Origin: Clusia tigrina | Lineage: Eukaryota; Arthropoda; Insecta; Diptera; Clusiidae | DNA length: 64,000 nt | Reading direction: 5' to 3' | Assembly (NCBI GenBank): GCA_920105625.2 | Contig: OV050030.1 | Location: 349,804,925-349,868,924, forward strand | Part shown: piece after piece, positions 21,328-30,757 of the stretch | Position numbering within the stretch: position 1 is the stretch's first letter | Layout of the letters: each line of letters starts with the position of its first letter | The notes under the pieces: model-generated | Database searches by the model: none | Seen by the model: only the letters and a program-made list of their open reading frames with translations | What the model was told of the DNA's origin: nothing | Program-made: the position numbers and the translations under genes

Positions 21328-22356
21328 AGTCGGGGGGCGCTACTTCATGTTCGTCGTCAGCAACTGTGGGGTCGGGTTCATCTTCATTGCTATCATTAGC
21401 GCTGTCGCCATTCAGCAGCTTCGAGAAGTGTTCCCTCCATAACGTGAATACGCTCTGGACATCCGTCACTAAATTCCCGTTTTCGTCTTTGCAGGAATTG
21501 GAATTGGCTCCGGTCTTAAAACCTTCCGTTTGACTCTCGATTTCCTCGCATTCTCTCCTTTCGGCTTCTCGTTTCTTGCGCCTAAAAAGACGCTTCTCCT
21601 CCCTTCTCTTCTCTCGATATCGCTCCTTAGCAGCTCGCGTTGCAGCCGATCGCAGGATGAGTTGGTATGCTGCGTCTTTCTCTGCAGCTGCGTTGCGACA
21701 CTCTTCGTCATACCAGCTGTTTTTCTTCGGGCGGTGATAGCCAATCACCTCTTCAGCGGCCGTGCGCATGGAGTGGGATATAAGCGACCGCTGCGCGAAA
21801 ATATCGACATCAGGGGGAGAATCCGTCAGCATATTCGAGAGCCGAGAAGCAAATGCGGTAGCTGTCTGTAGCGATTGTAGCTTTCCGACGTCAAGCTTCC
21901 TCTGCGAATTAAAGCGAACGTTTTTTGCCGAACTGAGACGAGTGCGAACCTTAGTTACAACAAGGTAGTGGTCCGAGTCAATGTTGTCACCTCGAATTGT
22001 ACGTACGTTTAACACGCTGGATGCATGCCTGCCGTCGATCACAACGTGATCAATTTGGTTCCTGGTTTTATGATCAGGTGACAGCCAGGTGGCTTTATGA
22101 ATATCGGGATGCTGGAATCTAGTACTACTAACTACTATGTTCCGTGCTGCGGCGAAGTCGATCAGCCTCAAACCGTCTTCTGATGACTGCTCGTGGAGGC
22201 TGAACTTACCGACGGTTGGTTCAAAAATGCCTTCTTTGCCCACCTTGGCGTTGAAGTCACCTAGCACAATTTTTACATCGTGGCGGGGGCATCGATCGAA
22301 GGTTTTTTGTAGTTGATCGTAGAAGGCATCCTTGGTGTTTTCGTCTTTCCCGCCAG
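21251..22356 (-). pseudogene. RTE endonuclease domain and linker
   Basis: The open frame of about 370 codons lacks the first part of the endonuclease. Motifs are VLGDFNAKVG (Asp/Asn), TWLSPDHKTRNQIDHVVIDG, and DNIDSDHYLVVTKVR (SDH catalytic pair). A highly charged linker rich in KREEKRLFRRKKREAERRE and the NKAAGADGI motif at the edge of the RT domain follow. The enzyme would nick target DNA. The frame then ends after the GADGI segment, and about 60 residues at the start of the RT are missing relative to the family. The apparent start Met is not the real N-terminus. Confidence 0.8.
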
Positions 22357-22730
22357 CTGATGAGCTGGTCGGCAATGGACCTACAGTGGCGGCTACGTCA
22401 CCTCCACTCTCGTCTCCGAGACCCCGCTCTCCATTCGCAAACAGATCGTCGCACGAATCAACGGGTAACTCCGTGCACGCAGAGCTTGCCGCACTGCGCC
22501 AGTCAGTGGCACAGCTCGTGGCACTAACGCGGCAGAATCAGTAGCTGCTGCGTAAAATAACGCCCCCACTTCAGAGGGGTCGAGCTGATACCCGCAGCCC
22601 CAGCCGGCATCGAGATCGCTCTACAGCTCCTGGCTAATGTTGGTACCACCTGAAATACGGGGCAACAGCACAGCAGTGCCGACCACCGTGTGTTTTTGCC
22701 GCCGCCATGGCCGCCGCCTCGACGCCGTTG
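22357..22730 (+). pseudogene. CsRn1-type gag C-terminal remnant
   Basis: Sequence encoding HAELAALRQSVAQLVALTRQNQ (22460-22543) is followed, after a stop and shift, by an Arg/Ser-rich stretch and CWYHLKYGATAQQCRPPCVF (about 22640-22700). The last fits the unusual CHCC zinc motif described for CsRn1 gag, in place of the usual CCHC. The N-terminal gag is missing, lost with or before the RTE insertion. The protease is also absent: pol-like sequence begins within about 60 bases. Confidence 0.6.
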
Positions 22731-22739
22731 GGAAACTAG

Positions 22740-23860
22740 CGCTGCCGACGCCGACTTGGGCGAACGGTATAGAGAGCTCGTCCGGCGCTTCCTGCAACTC
22801 GCTTCACCAGCAGGGGTCATGGCCACTGTACCAGACTTGCCGGTACAGCACTTCATCGTCACGGAGGGCCCTCCCGTTTTCGAGGGCCCCTCAGACTCGT
22901 CGGTGAACGGCTCGCTGCGGCCAAAGAAGAGGTTGCCGACCTCCTCGACAAGGGGATCGTACGCCCATCATCGAGCCCATGTGGTAGTCCGCTACACATG
23001 GTACCAAAGCCGAATGGAAGCTGTCGAGCCACTGGCAACTACCGCCGCCTCAACGCGTGCACCTTGCCAGATCCATATCCTCTACCGATCATCGAGGACC
23101 TGATCCAGGAGAGCCGGGGAAAACTCTTCTCTGTAATCGATCTGCGGAAAGCCTTTTACAAAATCCCGGTTGCCAAAGCTGACATCCCGAAAACGGCTGT
23201 CACAAAACCTTTCGGCCTCTTCGAGTTCGTGGGTATGCCATTAGGCCAGCGTAACTCCGCGCAAACGCTTCAGCGGGTAATTTATCACCTACTGAGGAAA
23301 CTCCCCTTCGTGAAGGGCTACGTAGACGACCTGCTCATCGCATCCGAGACGCATGACGAGCACCTGCATCATTTGAGCCAATTGTTGGAGACGCTGAAAG
23401 CGGCGAACCTACGCATCAACTTGGACAAATGCCAACTGGGTGCCCAGGAGGTTACATTCGCTGGGTATTGGGTCTCGAAAGAGGGGTTTAGGCCCCCGCG
23501 CCCAGAGATCGAGGCGATCGACGCCTTTCCAAGCCCGACAGACTCTACCCAGCTGAGACGTTTCCTGGGTATGCTCAATTATTACCGCAGGTGTATACCG
23601 CACGCCGCGGAACTACAGGCCCCGCTCAACGAACTTCTGAGGAACCTCACGAAGAAGAATGCGGCGATTAGCTGGACGACGCAAACGGAGCAGGCATTCC
23701 AGCAGTGCAAGGCGAGTATCGCAGCAGCTGCAGATTCAGCTTTCCTCTCGCCTACCGCGCCAATCGCTCCCTACACCGACGCATCGAGCACCGCCATCGA
23801 AGCGACACTCAACCAAGAGCAACCTGGAAGCCTCTGGGGTTCTTCTCTAGGAAGCTCAAT
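22740..23860 (+). pseudogene. CsRn1-type reverse transcriptase
   Basis: After LGERYRELVRRFLQLASPAG and two frame changes (near 22900 and 23000), a frame open from 22998 carries MVPKPNGSCRATGNYRRLN, IDLRKAFYKIPVAKADIPKTAVTKPFG, FVKGYVDDLLIAS (catalytic YVDD) and LGMLNYYRRCIPHAA (RT-RNase H joint). The enzyme copies element RNA into cDNA. MPLGQRNSAQTLQR replaces the usual FGLRNAAQTFQR. The frame leaves the protein near 23800, where RNase H continues in another frame. Confidence 0.75.
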
Positions 23861-24175
23861 CCCCCAGAAACCCGCTACAGCGCCTACGACAGGGAGTTGC
23901 TCGTGGTGTATGCCGCAGTCAGGCACTTCAAGAGGATCCTGGAGGCATACGCCTTCACAATCCACACGGACCACAAGCCGCTCGCCTTCGCCGCACAACA
24001 ACGCTCGGACAAGGCAACGCCGAGGCAGAGCCGACACCTGGACTACATCCTCCAGTTCAACACACGATTTGTGTACGTTCCCGGGGGAGAAAACGTTGTG
24101 GCAGACGCACTTTCGCGAACTTGTACCGTCTCGATGCCTTCCATCCCTTACGAAGCCACTATCAGCCTGGAGTAA
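23760..24175 (+). pseudogene. CsRn1-type RNase H
   Basis: In the shifted frame: PLGFFSRKLNPPETRYSAYDRELLVVYAAVRHFKRIL, FTIHTDHKPLAFA and YVPGGENVVADALSR, the standard Ty3/gypsy RNase H series. The first catalytic Asp (YTDAS) lies upstream in the RT frame near 23775, so a shift falls inside the domain. RNase H degrades the RNA strand during reverse transcription. Confidence 0.75.
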
Positions 24176-24905
24176 GCCTCTGACGTAGAGCTGCCTCACC
24201 TGCTGGAGAACCGCGTATCCAACTGGATCGTCTCGCTTTCAACAACAGCGAGATCTACTGTCTGGTTACCGTTGGGGCGACATGACCCTATTTGCCATCC
24301 AACCTGCGTCGAGCGGCGTTTGGCATCGTACACGGATCATCCCACCCGAGTGGTAGAGCAACGGCGAAACGTCTGGTGGCCAAATACTTCTGACCAAGCA
24401 TGCGCAAAGAGCCCGTGAATGCCAACCATGCCAACGCGCGATGGTCCATCGCCACAATCGCGTCGAGTTGCAAAGCTTCGCGGAGACAGATGAGAGGTTC
24501 TGCCACGTTCATGTTGACCTGATCAAGCTACCGCTGGTGAGAGGACTGTCGCACTGCGACGACCCTACCAACCAACCGGTTTTCGTCGAGCAGTTGCGCA
24601 AGCTGGTAAAAGCGATCAAGGCAGTACCAGCGTCCAACCACTCGAGACAGAAGCTGTTCGTCTTCAAAGAACTGCGCACCTGCACGCACGTATTCTGCAA
24701 GCTGGACAAAATCCGGAGGCCACTCGAGCCGCCATATACGGGCCCCCATAAGGTAATTCGCCGGGTCAACGACAAGAGTTTCATCATCGGCGTTGAGAAA
24801 GCCATCTCTACGGACTGCTCAACATCGTCGCCATCGCTACAGGCATCCCGATCACCATCGCCATCCCGATCACCATCGCCAACCCGATCGCCATCGCCGC
24901 AATAG
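24176..24905 (+). pseudogene. CsRn1-type integrase, internally deleted
   Basis: The zinc-finger part is recognisable but shifted (SHPSGRATAKRLVAKYF, CQPCQRA-like). A frame from 24441 reads SFAETDERFCHVHVDLIKLPL with the first catalytic Asp. It then jumps to the C-terminal VEQLRKLVKAIKAVPASNHSRQKLFVFKEL and PYTGPHKVIRRVNDKSF. The part with the second Asp and the Glu, about 150 residues, is deleted. The last codons form a tandem R-S-P-S-P stretch from an 18-base repeat (24845-24905). Confidence 0.7.
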
Positions 24906-25058
24906 TCGTCATCGTCAGCGACAAATGACACGCCAGCGATCCATCCAAGGAGTCATCTGAGGAGTCAACCACTGCACCGCTCAGGGAACCAACCCTCACC
25001 ACAGCCGGGGAGTCGACCGACGAAACGGGTATCGTTCTCCGCGCCTCCTGCGCCGATC

Positions 25059-25075
25059 ACTGGGGGAGGAATACC
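25059..25075 (+). promoter_or_regulatory. Polypurine tract of CsRn1-type element
   Basis: ACTGGGGGAGGAATACC stands directly before the TG of the right LTR. Its position and purine bias fit plus-strand priming. Confidence 0.7.
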
Positions 25076-25399
25076 TGTGGCGACACCACTACCCACACCC
25101 AGTTGTCGGGTACGCCAACGCAAGCAAGCGTTAGTTCCGTGCGCCATCTATTCACACGCTATCGCTGCCGCACAGCGTGTTTATGAAAAACCGGAACTAG
25201 CCTGTGTTGACTGCTGAATAACACACTTCGTGTTTCCGGCCTTTCATTCAATCTCTTTCTCTTTCTGTGCTGAAGCTGTGGTCGTGACGTGTTATAGAGT
25301 GTTTTGTGCAATTAAAGGTTATATTAATTACTGGACTTAACACAATCTTTAGAAATTTGTAGAAACGTATCCATCGTATATTATGTGTACGATATAACA
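25076..25399 (+). repeat. CsRn1-type right LTR
   Basis: Starts TGTGGCGACACC as the left LTR does. The end is set tentatively at ATATAACA because the left LTR is cut short. An 'acgatataacaaat' phrase recurs about 60 bases later (25449), outside the LTR. Confidence 0.7.
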
Positions 25400-25502
25400 A
25401 ATAAATTCACAGGAACGTATTTTATTATATGTTATATATACGATATAACAAATATTTCTGTTTTTTATTGGCAACGCAGCGTTGAGCACGCGAGCAGCCA
25501 AA

Positions 25503-25516
25503 TATGTATATATATA

Positions 25517-25565
<49 letters not shown>

Positions 25566-25740
25566 ATATGTATATGTATATGTATTTCTATATGTACTCG
25601 TATATGTATATGTTTATGTATGTGGATATGCATACGTATACGTATATGTATATAGATACATGAATATATATTTGTATATGTATGTATATGCCCATGTATA
25701 TGTATATGCGTATGTATATGTAAATGTATATGTATTTGTC
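25503..25740. repeat. TA / TATG microsatellite
   Basis: Starts as an uninterrupted (TA)n run (about 25520-25562) and grades into degenerate TATATG and TATGTA units. Open frames across it (poly Tyr-Ile) are artefacts of the repeat. Confidence 0.9.
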
Positions 25741-26282
25741 AATTAACGCGAGAAAGTCACCAACTGCATTAAAACTAGTGCCATGCTGGAGTGAGCGGAT
25801 TCAACGACCAGGAAAACTAGTGCTCGCGACAAACTACCAAAGTAGCATCAAAGACAATATACAACAAGACTGTGCAAATTGCTTTTTAGAAAACAGGGGA
25901 CATGCAAGGCATGGCATCGCCGTGGAACTGCTGTCAAAATGTAACATTTTTCTGCTGGAAATGATTATAACAGCGGTATATTAACAGTGAATTTAATAAG
26001 AAATTTGAAAAAATTCAATTCCAACAAAAAATTTATAAAATTTCTAAATTATTAAAATGTATTTTTAAATATTTATTGCTATTTACAATATATATTTTAA
26101 TTAATAAATTACTATTATTACGTTAATTGTATTTTTAATATTTCCATATATGAAACTGCATCGTGGCCAATGTTTGGCAAAGGCACAAAATTCAAGACAC
26201 GTTCTGCTGTTGGATATAATGACGCCAAGCAAACTGTTTAACTCTCTAAAATCTCGCAAAATTGTCGAAATATTTGCGAGCA
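25741..26282 (+). repeat. Non-coding interval with partial R1 copy
   Basis: The part 25900-26010 (catcgccgtggaactgctgt, aacatttttctgctggaaat) resembles R1 at 7680-7760. The remainder is AT-rich with nothing recognised. Confidence 0.45.
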
Positions 26283-26353
26283 TCGGTAGCTCAAGGGTTA
26301 AAGCGTTGGTCTATCAATTTTATGATGCCGGTTACAAACCCGCTGAGAAATGT
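26283..26353 (+). repeat. tRNA-like SINE head with AT-rich tail
   Basis: 'tagctcaagggttaaagcg' (about 26287-26306) resembles an RNA polymerase III A box with D-arm, and 'ggttacaaaccc' (26331-26342) resembles a B box, at tRNA-like spacing. Acceptor arms do not pair, so this is not a working tRNA. The downstream AT-rich tail to about 26450 ('ctaataatatttttttataa', then 'aatagtttactatttt') resembles the tail of the minus-strand copy at 28900-29042, which suggests one SINE family. Confidence 0.5.
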
Positions 26354-26399
26354 ATTTCTTTTTATATATTTTAATTGTTAATCTTCTTTTTAAAGAAAA

Positions 26400-27302
26400 C
26401 TAATAATATTTTTTTATAAAAAATAATAAGAATAGTTTACTATTTTAACATAAATTATCCAGTTTTAAATGATTTTGCTGAGCCACATTTATTTGCTGCT
26501 GCTATAGCAGAACACTGCAGGAAGAAGTTCATATTTTCTAAAAATAGTCATAACGGTGTTTCTTAACTCACATACATAAATTCATGTGCACATGAAACTG
26601 TGTTAGTTTTGTACGATTTCAATACCTTTGTTGGTGTTAGTTTTGTGATGCTTTTGCGCATTTCGTCTGAAGAAGCTTGTAAATTTCACAAAATTTAATC
26701 CAATCAAATATTTCGTTCTTCCATGAATATGTTAAATTTTGGGAAGTTGTTGTATTTCCGTATATACTACATACATATATTAAGCAAATTGTTAGATTAG
26801 ATTTTATTGTTATGGTAGGAAAAGGAAGAATTTTGAAGATGAATTAAAATTTTTTCTACTTATTTTATAATACATTATTTACAAAATAAAAATTAACTTA
26901 AATTAATATAATTAAATTTATATTATTATAAAATATAAAAAACATGCAGTTGCATAGAAGAAGTTAGACAGAAAATAATTAAAAAATAGAACTAAAAAGA
27001 AGTCCCAAATATTATTCACGAATTTAGGTCAAAAGAGATAATTTCATTCAAAGTATTTCCTATATAAGCAGATACACATCCTAAGATAACTTCACACGCA
27101 CAAAGAAGCTTTTGCACATTTTTATTAGTTTCCATAACTCAAGTCTCCACGTCAAGGCGAATGATGTATTGAGTGGCCGGTTGTAGTATTTCGAATGGCG
27201 TTTGTGCAAAAACATGCCAGCAAGTCGACTTGGGTAACCCCTGTACACCTCATGTAAAATTTTTTTTAGATAAATGTAATGGGAAAAAGACGACGCACCT
27301 TA
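26400..27302. other. AT-rich interval, nothing recognised
   Basis: No coding frame, terminal repeats or RNA gene is supported. Only AT-rich sequence and short palindromes are present. Confidence 0.4.
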
Positions 27303-27861
27303 TGTTAAAATATTGAAACGTGATTGCATATCAGTGAAACGGGATTGCATACTTTTAGGGTCCCATCTGGAGTTTGAGAATGAGTGCACCACCCTGTGTG
27401 TGTTAATGAGTCAAGACACAATCTATTCGAATAAAAGCTTCGTTCGTTGTAGAGATTGTGGTGTAAAGAAATATCTCGAAAGTAAGAACTTCCTGTATAA
27501 TGTTCTAGAAATATCTACGCTATTGTAGAATTTTCCACCTCAACCATTCGAAACTATAAAAAGCACAAGACTGTGCAAAGTAGGGACATTCGAACAAAGA
27601 TCTTAATAGTGTGTACGTCGAGCACTATAATCGAAGCAGCAGTATTTCTAATTGTGCAAAGTGATGAAATTCATTGTGAAATAAAGTACAAATTGTAAAG
27701 AAATAAACTTTAAGCCTAACGTTAAATGTGTAAATAGCAATAGTTAAATAAAGTTAGTTATTTTAATTTAACCAGCGATTGTTTGATTACTACACGATCC
27801 AGTGGTACGATTCCAAGTACAGAGAGTTAGAGTAAATTGTCAAGAGGGCAATTTCGTAACA
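27303..27861 (+). repeat. LTR-like segment, possible solo LTR
   Basis: The segment starts TGTTAAAATATTG and ends TTTCGTAACA (TGTTA...TAACA). It carries a TATA-like 'ctataaaaag' at 27554 and several AATAAA-type signals (27679, 27703, 27749) downstream of it, an order expected of an LTR. No second copy, primer-binding site or target duplication is visible, so the call is tentative. Confidence 0.4.
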
Positions 27862-27892
27862 GAGTAAATTGTCAAGAGGGCAATTTCGTAAC
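27829..27892. repeat. 32-bp tandem duplication
   Basis: The 32-base unit at 27829-27860 (agagtaaattgtcaagaggg...) is repeated exactly at 27861-27892, at the end of the LTR-like segment. Confidence 0.9.
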
Positions 27893-28410
27893 GATATGTT
27901 TCACTAAACATTATTTATCATAATATAAATTTAAAATTTCTTGGATTTTTGAATACTTGAAATAATTTTTTATAGATTTTTGATTATAATAATTTTCGAT
28001 TATGAAGTGGTTTATATGCGTTGGAACACAATCATGGTTGAACTACATTTTTCCATAGGAAATAAATGTTTATATGTTATTGAATTTTTTTACTAGATAT
28101 TGAAGTTCATAAAATTTACTTCAAAAATGAACATATCATATACTATGTAAATTCGGAAAATCATTGTTCATATATAAATACATATGTATGTACGAGTATG
28201 TACATATGTATATATTCATGTACGTACGAGTGGTATTATTTTTAATAAAATATGGTTGTAGGATTTCAAGCGGTTCTGACAAAGTAAGACAAACTTTTAA
28301 ACAAGTTGACTTTGTTGACTATACACTTAATTTAAAAATATTTTATATAACTATACTAATGGAGTAGGCAACAGACGAACATATGTATGAAAATCAAAAT
28401 ATTATCATTA
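27893..28410. other. AT-rich interval with short TATG runs
   Basis: Contains 'acatatgtatgtacgagtat' type simple repeats near 28180-28230. No gene is recognised. Confidence 0.4.
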
Positions 28411-28740
28411 CTTAGAACAAAATTGGTCTTTTGTGCATAATAATTCTTTCTTCGGATATACTCAACAAATGTTTGATCACATGCTGCTAAAGCGAAAATA
28501 TGAAATATAAGATCGAAAGAGTAAATTGTGTTGATATTGGTCCATACTGAAAATATTGACATATCCAAAATTTCATGACAACTTGAATTCTAATTCTGTT
28601 TCACATTATATTTAAAAAAGCCACACCGCACATCATACAACAAAAACTCCTATACCAGAAATGACGCTTTTATTTTCATTTCATTTCCTTCTTTTTATGG
28701 CACAATTCGCTACCTGCTAAAACGATCGAAACACAAATAA
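28411..28740 (-). repeat. Dispersed repeat R3, copy 1
   Basis: In reverse complement it matches 31655-31980 over about 310 bases, including 'gcgaattgtgccataaaaag', 'aaatgaaaataaa', 'tttcatattttcgctttagc' and 'agcatgtgatcaaacattt'. No coding frame or ends with target duplications were found. Confidence 0.7.
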
Positions 28741-28974
28741 GTACATATATATGTATATATGTATGTAAGTATGTATGTATGTATATGATTTGTCAATATT
28801 GAATTTCATAATACTCCACCGCTTCCAGTCGTCTTCTATAACATACATGAAATAATTCTGCTCTAGTTTTGGTCCAGTGAAATGGTTCATTTATGGAAAA
28901 TAGTAAAATAATTTTATTACTATTTATAAAAATTATTATTAATTCAAAAAAAAGAATTTAAAAAAGCATTCTGC
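28741..28974. repeat. TATG-type simple repeat and SINE tail region
   Basis: Positions 28741-28790 are a TA/TATG microsatellite. The part after 28890 is the AT-rich tail of the minus-strand tRNA-like unit. Confidence 0.5.
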
Positions 28975-29045
28975 TGGGGCTCGAACCTTAAGCCACAAAA
29001 ACTACATACCACCGTGCAAACTATTGAGCTAAAGACACTCATACC
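28975..29045 (-). repeat. tRNA-like SINE head, minus strand
   Basis: On the minus strand 'ttagctcaatagtttgcacg' fits a polymerase III A box with D-arm, and 'ggttcgagccc' (rc of 28978-28988) is a near-perfect B box, at tRNA-like spacing. The acceptor ends do not pair. The downstream tail (gaattaataataatttttat, ending in attttactatttt) parallels that of the plus-strand unit at 26283. A decayed tRNA pseudogene is the alternative; two units with similar tails favour a SINE. Confidence 0.55.
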
Positions 29046-29649
29046 AGTTTTGTTGATTTTGGAGTAGATTAGAAAAGTCAAAGTATTTGTTGGTGCAATT
29101 CTGAATTAACTAAAATTTCTATAATTCTGTACATAACATTCCGCAAAAAAAATAACTTTTAGTCTTCTGCTGGTGCAGCCATGAAGTTTTGCTGTGCAAT
29201 TGGATGGGGGCTTTTTTGGTGATAAAGAAATAAATTAATTAAATACATATTAGTATTTATTAATTTTATACACCAATTTTTTAATTTTTTTTACTAATTT
29301 ATAATTTAAATTTTAAAAATATTCCCATAATTAGTTATAGAAATATACATGCCTACCTACGTAAATGAAATTATTCAAATGCAATTAACTTACATATAGT
29401 AGTATTAGTATTTACAAAGTAATTTTTTTTCTTAAATATATATTGTGAACTGCATTAATTTTAATATTAATTTAAAATTTTTTGTAATTCTCAAAACATT
29501 TTGTTTGAAATGAAATTCTTAGAAATTTCAAATAAAATTTACTATGAATATGCGTCGGTAATAAATCGTTTTAGCAGTGGAAATGTTCACTTTAACATTT
29601 TTTCGTCGACTAGCGAAAGCCATGAACAAATAGTATTGCATAGATTTGC
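29046..29649. other. AT-rich interval, nothing recognised
   Basis: No supported coding frame or element. Confidence 0.4.
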
Positions 29650-29960
29650 TATTAATGTCTTATTATGCTAAATTGTATTAATTTTTATGTTATCAATATA
29701 CTAATAATTAATAAATAATAAGACTACTAAATCTGCATTTCTTAATTTTCCTATTATGACAATAAAAACCATTCCTTCTTAAACTCATATAAAATTTACT
29801 TTGAATCTGTCGTTTTTAGCAGAATAATTTTATGTTTAACATCTATTGACGGTTTCACGGCGGTTGCCATTCAATTCGATTCCTCTCTTTTGCCAAAGAG
29901 AGCGACGGAACCTCTATACGTAAATGCTCATTGGTAGCATCTGCAGCTCTCTTAGGAAGC
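29650..29960 (-). repeat. Dispersed repeat R1, copy 2
   Basis: The reverse complement matches 7640-7905 through 'agatgttaaacataaaattattctgcta', 'gtaaattttatatgag', 'aatggtttttattgtcata' and the AT-rich 'attagtatattga' tail. Confidence 0.65.
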
Positions 29961-30296
29961 GGTAATGAAGATCAGCGAAGGTCAGTAATGATCTTTAAAG
30001 CTTTGTATCTTTCGGACTCTTTAGTTTTTAGCTCTTTGTCTGATGTTTTGAAATCTGTCTGCAACATTCGTATATTAATTTGTAAAAACAAACTAATATA
30101 AAATAGTTTCATTAAAATTATTATCTAAAAAAGATAATTGTTAAACAAAAAAGGAAAATATATTAATTGGCACCCAACGTGAGATTCGAAGTGAATTGCA
30201 AAAAAAAACAGCCAAAATTAATTCAAGCGAACCCAGCAAAAAAGAGAGCAGTACAACAACAGCGAAAACACCTACGAATAAAAAAACAACAACTGC
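29961..30296 (+). repeat. Orphan LTR end, primer-binding site and leader remnant
   Basis: 'TTGGCACCCAACGTGAGATT' at 30168-30187 resembles a retroelement primer-binding site of the TGGCGCCCAACGTG (tRNA-Lys) type. AT-rich sequence ending in 'aaaatatattaa' precedes it and would be the end of an LTR. An A-rich leader follows, rich in codons such as caa/aaa/cac. No matching second LTR and no gag is in the window. The P-superfamily element sits at the end of this leader. Confidence 0.4.
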
Positions 30297-30304
30297 TCTT
30301 TAGC

Positions 30305-30749
30305 CTTGATGCAACGACACAGGTGGTGCAGATAAGTGACGTTTCCTAGCCTATTCTGCTTTGTAGTTCTCTTTCGGTCTCGGTTCTGTCAAATTATGAA
30401 AACCGGTGCAGCCAAAAAATTTGCCGCGCTTTATTGAAATTATCGAAACATAAAATTATGCTGATTATTAATTTTATTTATTTATTATTAAGTAAAAATA
30501 ATAAAGTGGGCAAATTTTGTGTAATATGCCGCAAAAGTTGGGGCAAAGAAAATGTGAAGTGTTTCAAAGTTCCAAGTGGCGGGATTATCTCAGCCGTTAT
30601 AAAACTAAAATTTCAGCCGTCAAAGAAATTTTTCGCCCGTTACTACAAATATTCTCATGCCTCCGGAACCCGCCTGCTGACTATTTTGACAGAAGCGAGA
30701 TCTGAATTCTCTCAAAATTTATCTGCACCACCTGTGTCGTTGCATCAAG
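30305..30749 (+). mobile_element. P-superfamily element, internally deleted, intact ends
   Basis: A 445-bp element has perfect 31-bp terminal inverted repeats: 30305-30335 (starting CTTGATGCAACGACACAGG) equals the reverse complement of 30719-30749. It is flanked by a perfect 8-bp target duplication, TCTTTAGC at 30297-30304 and 30750-30757. P elements have 31-bp inverted repeats and 8-bp duplications, and the repeat itself resembles the Drosophila P end (C-TGATG-AA--ACA--AGGTGGT pattern). The interior holds a THAP-like coding start. It lacks a catalytic domain, so it would be non-autonomous. Confidence 0.85.
30500..30600 (+). pseudogene. THAP-like N-terminus of a P-type transposase inside the deleted element
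   Basis: The plus-strand frame 30434-30799 includes KVGKFCVICRKSWGKENVKCFKVPSG. A C-x2-C pair about 15 residues before a V-K-hydrophobic-x-VP segment is the arrangement at the start of P transposase (the THAP zinc domain that binds element ends). The later C..H half and all catalytic parts are gone, and the frame after KVPSG has no similarity I recognise. The open frame runs on through the right terminal repeat, which is incidental. Confidence 0.5.
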
Positions 30750-30757
30750 TCTTTAGC

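Larger units (their letters stand above)
19925..22356 (-). mobile_element. RTE-clade non-LTR retrotransposon, 5' truncated
   Basis: On the minus strand: endonuclease, linker, reverse transcriptase and the characteristic C-terminal block, ending in a short ATGATGATGATA-type repeat at 19926-19937. A simple-repeat 3' tail instead of poly(A) is usual for RTE elements. The 5' end is truncated inside the endonuclease at about 22356, where CsRn1 gag sequence resumes. A deletion joins the endonuclease/linker frame to the RT frame near 21250-21330. Confidence 0.8.
19621..25399 (+). mobile_element. CsRn1-type Ty3/gypsy retrotransposon with nested RTE
   Basis: Two closely similar LTRs (19621-19924 and from 25076) start TGTGGCGACACCACTACC and enclose, in order, an RTE insertion (19925-22356, opposite strand), the gag end with a CHCC zinc motif, reverse transcriptase, RNase H and a shrunken integrase. 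A polypurine tract ACTGGGGGAGGAATACC precedes the right LTR. The internal region is GC-rich compared with its surroundings. The RT sequence (DIPKTAVTKPFGLFEFVGMP) and the CHCC gag knuckle point to the CsRn1/Kabuki lineage. It is defective through frameshifts, a missing protease region and an integrase core deletion. Confidence 0.75.

Noticed and set aside
19970..22544. Plus-strand open frames across the RTE element
   Set aside because: All strong protein motifs (endonuclease, YADD) are on the minus strand; the plus-strand frames are shadows.
24509..24931. Minus-strand Asp/Gly-rich open frame
   Set aside because: It is the reverse reading of the tandem R-S-P-S-P coding repeat at the end of the CsRn1-type pol.
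25385..25746. Open frames of Tyr/Ile-rich peptide
   Set aside because: They are translations of the TA/TATG microsatellite and have no independent coding evidence.
26283..26353. Functional tRNA gene
   Set aside because: A- and B-box-like sequences are present but acceptor and anticodon arms do not pair, so a tRNA-derived repeat is more likely.
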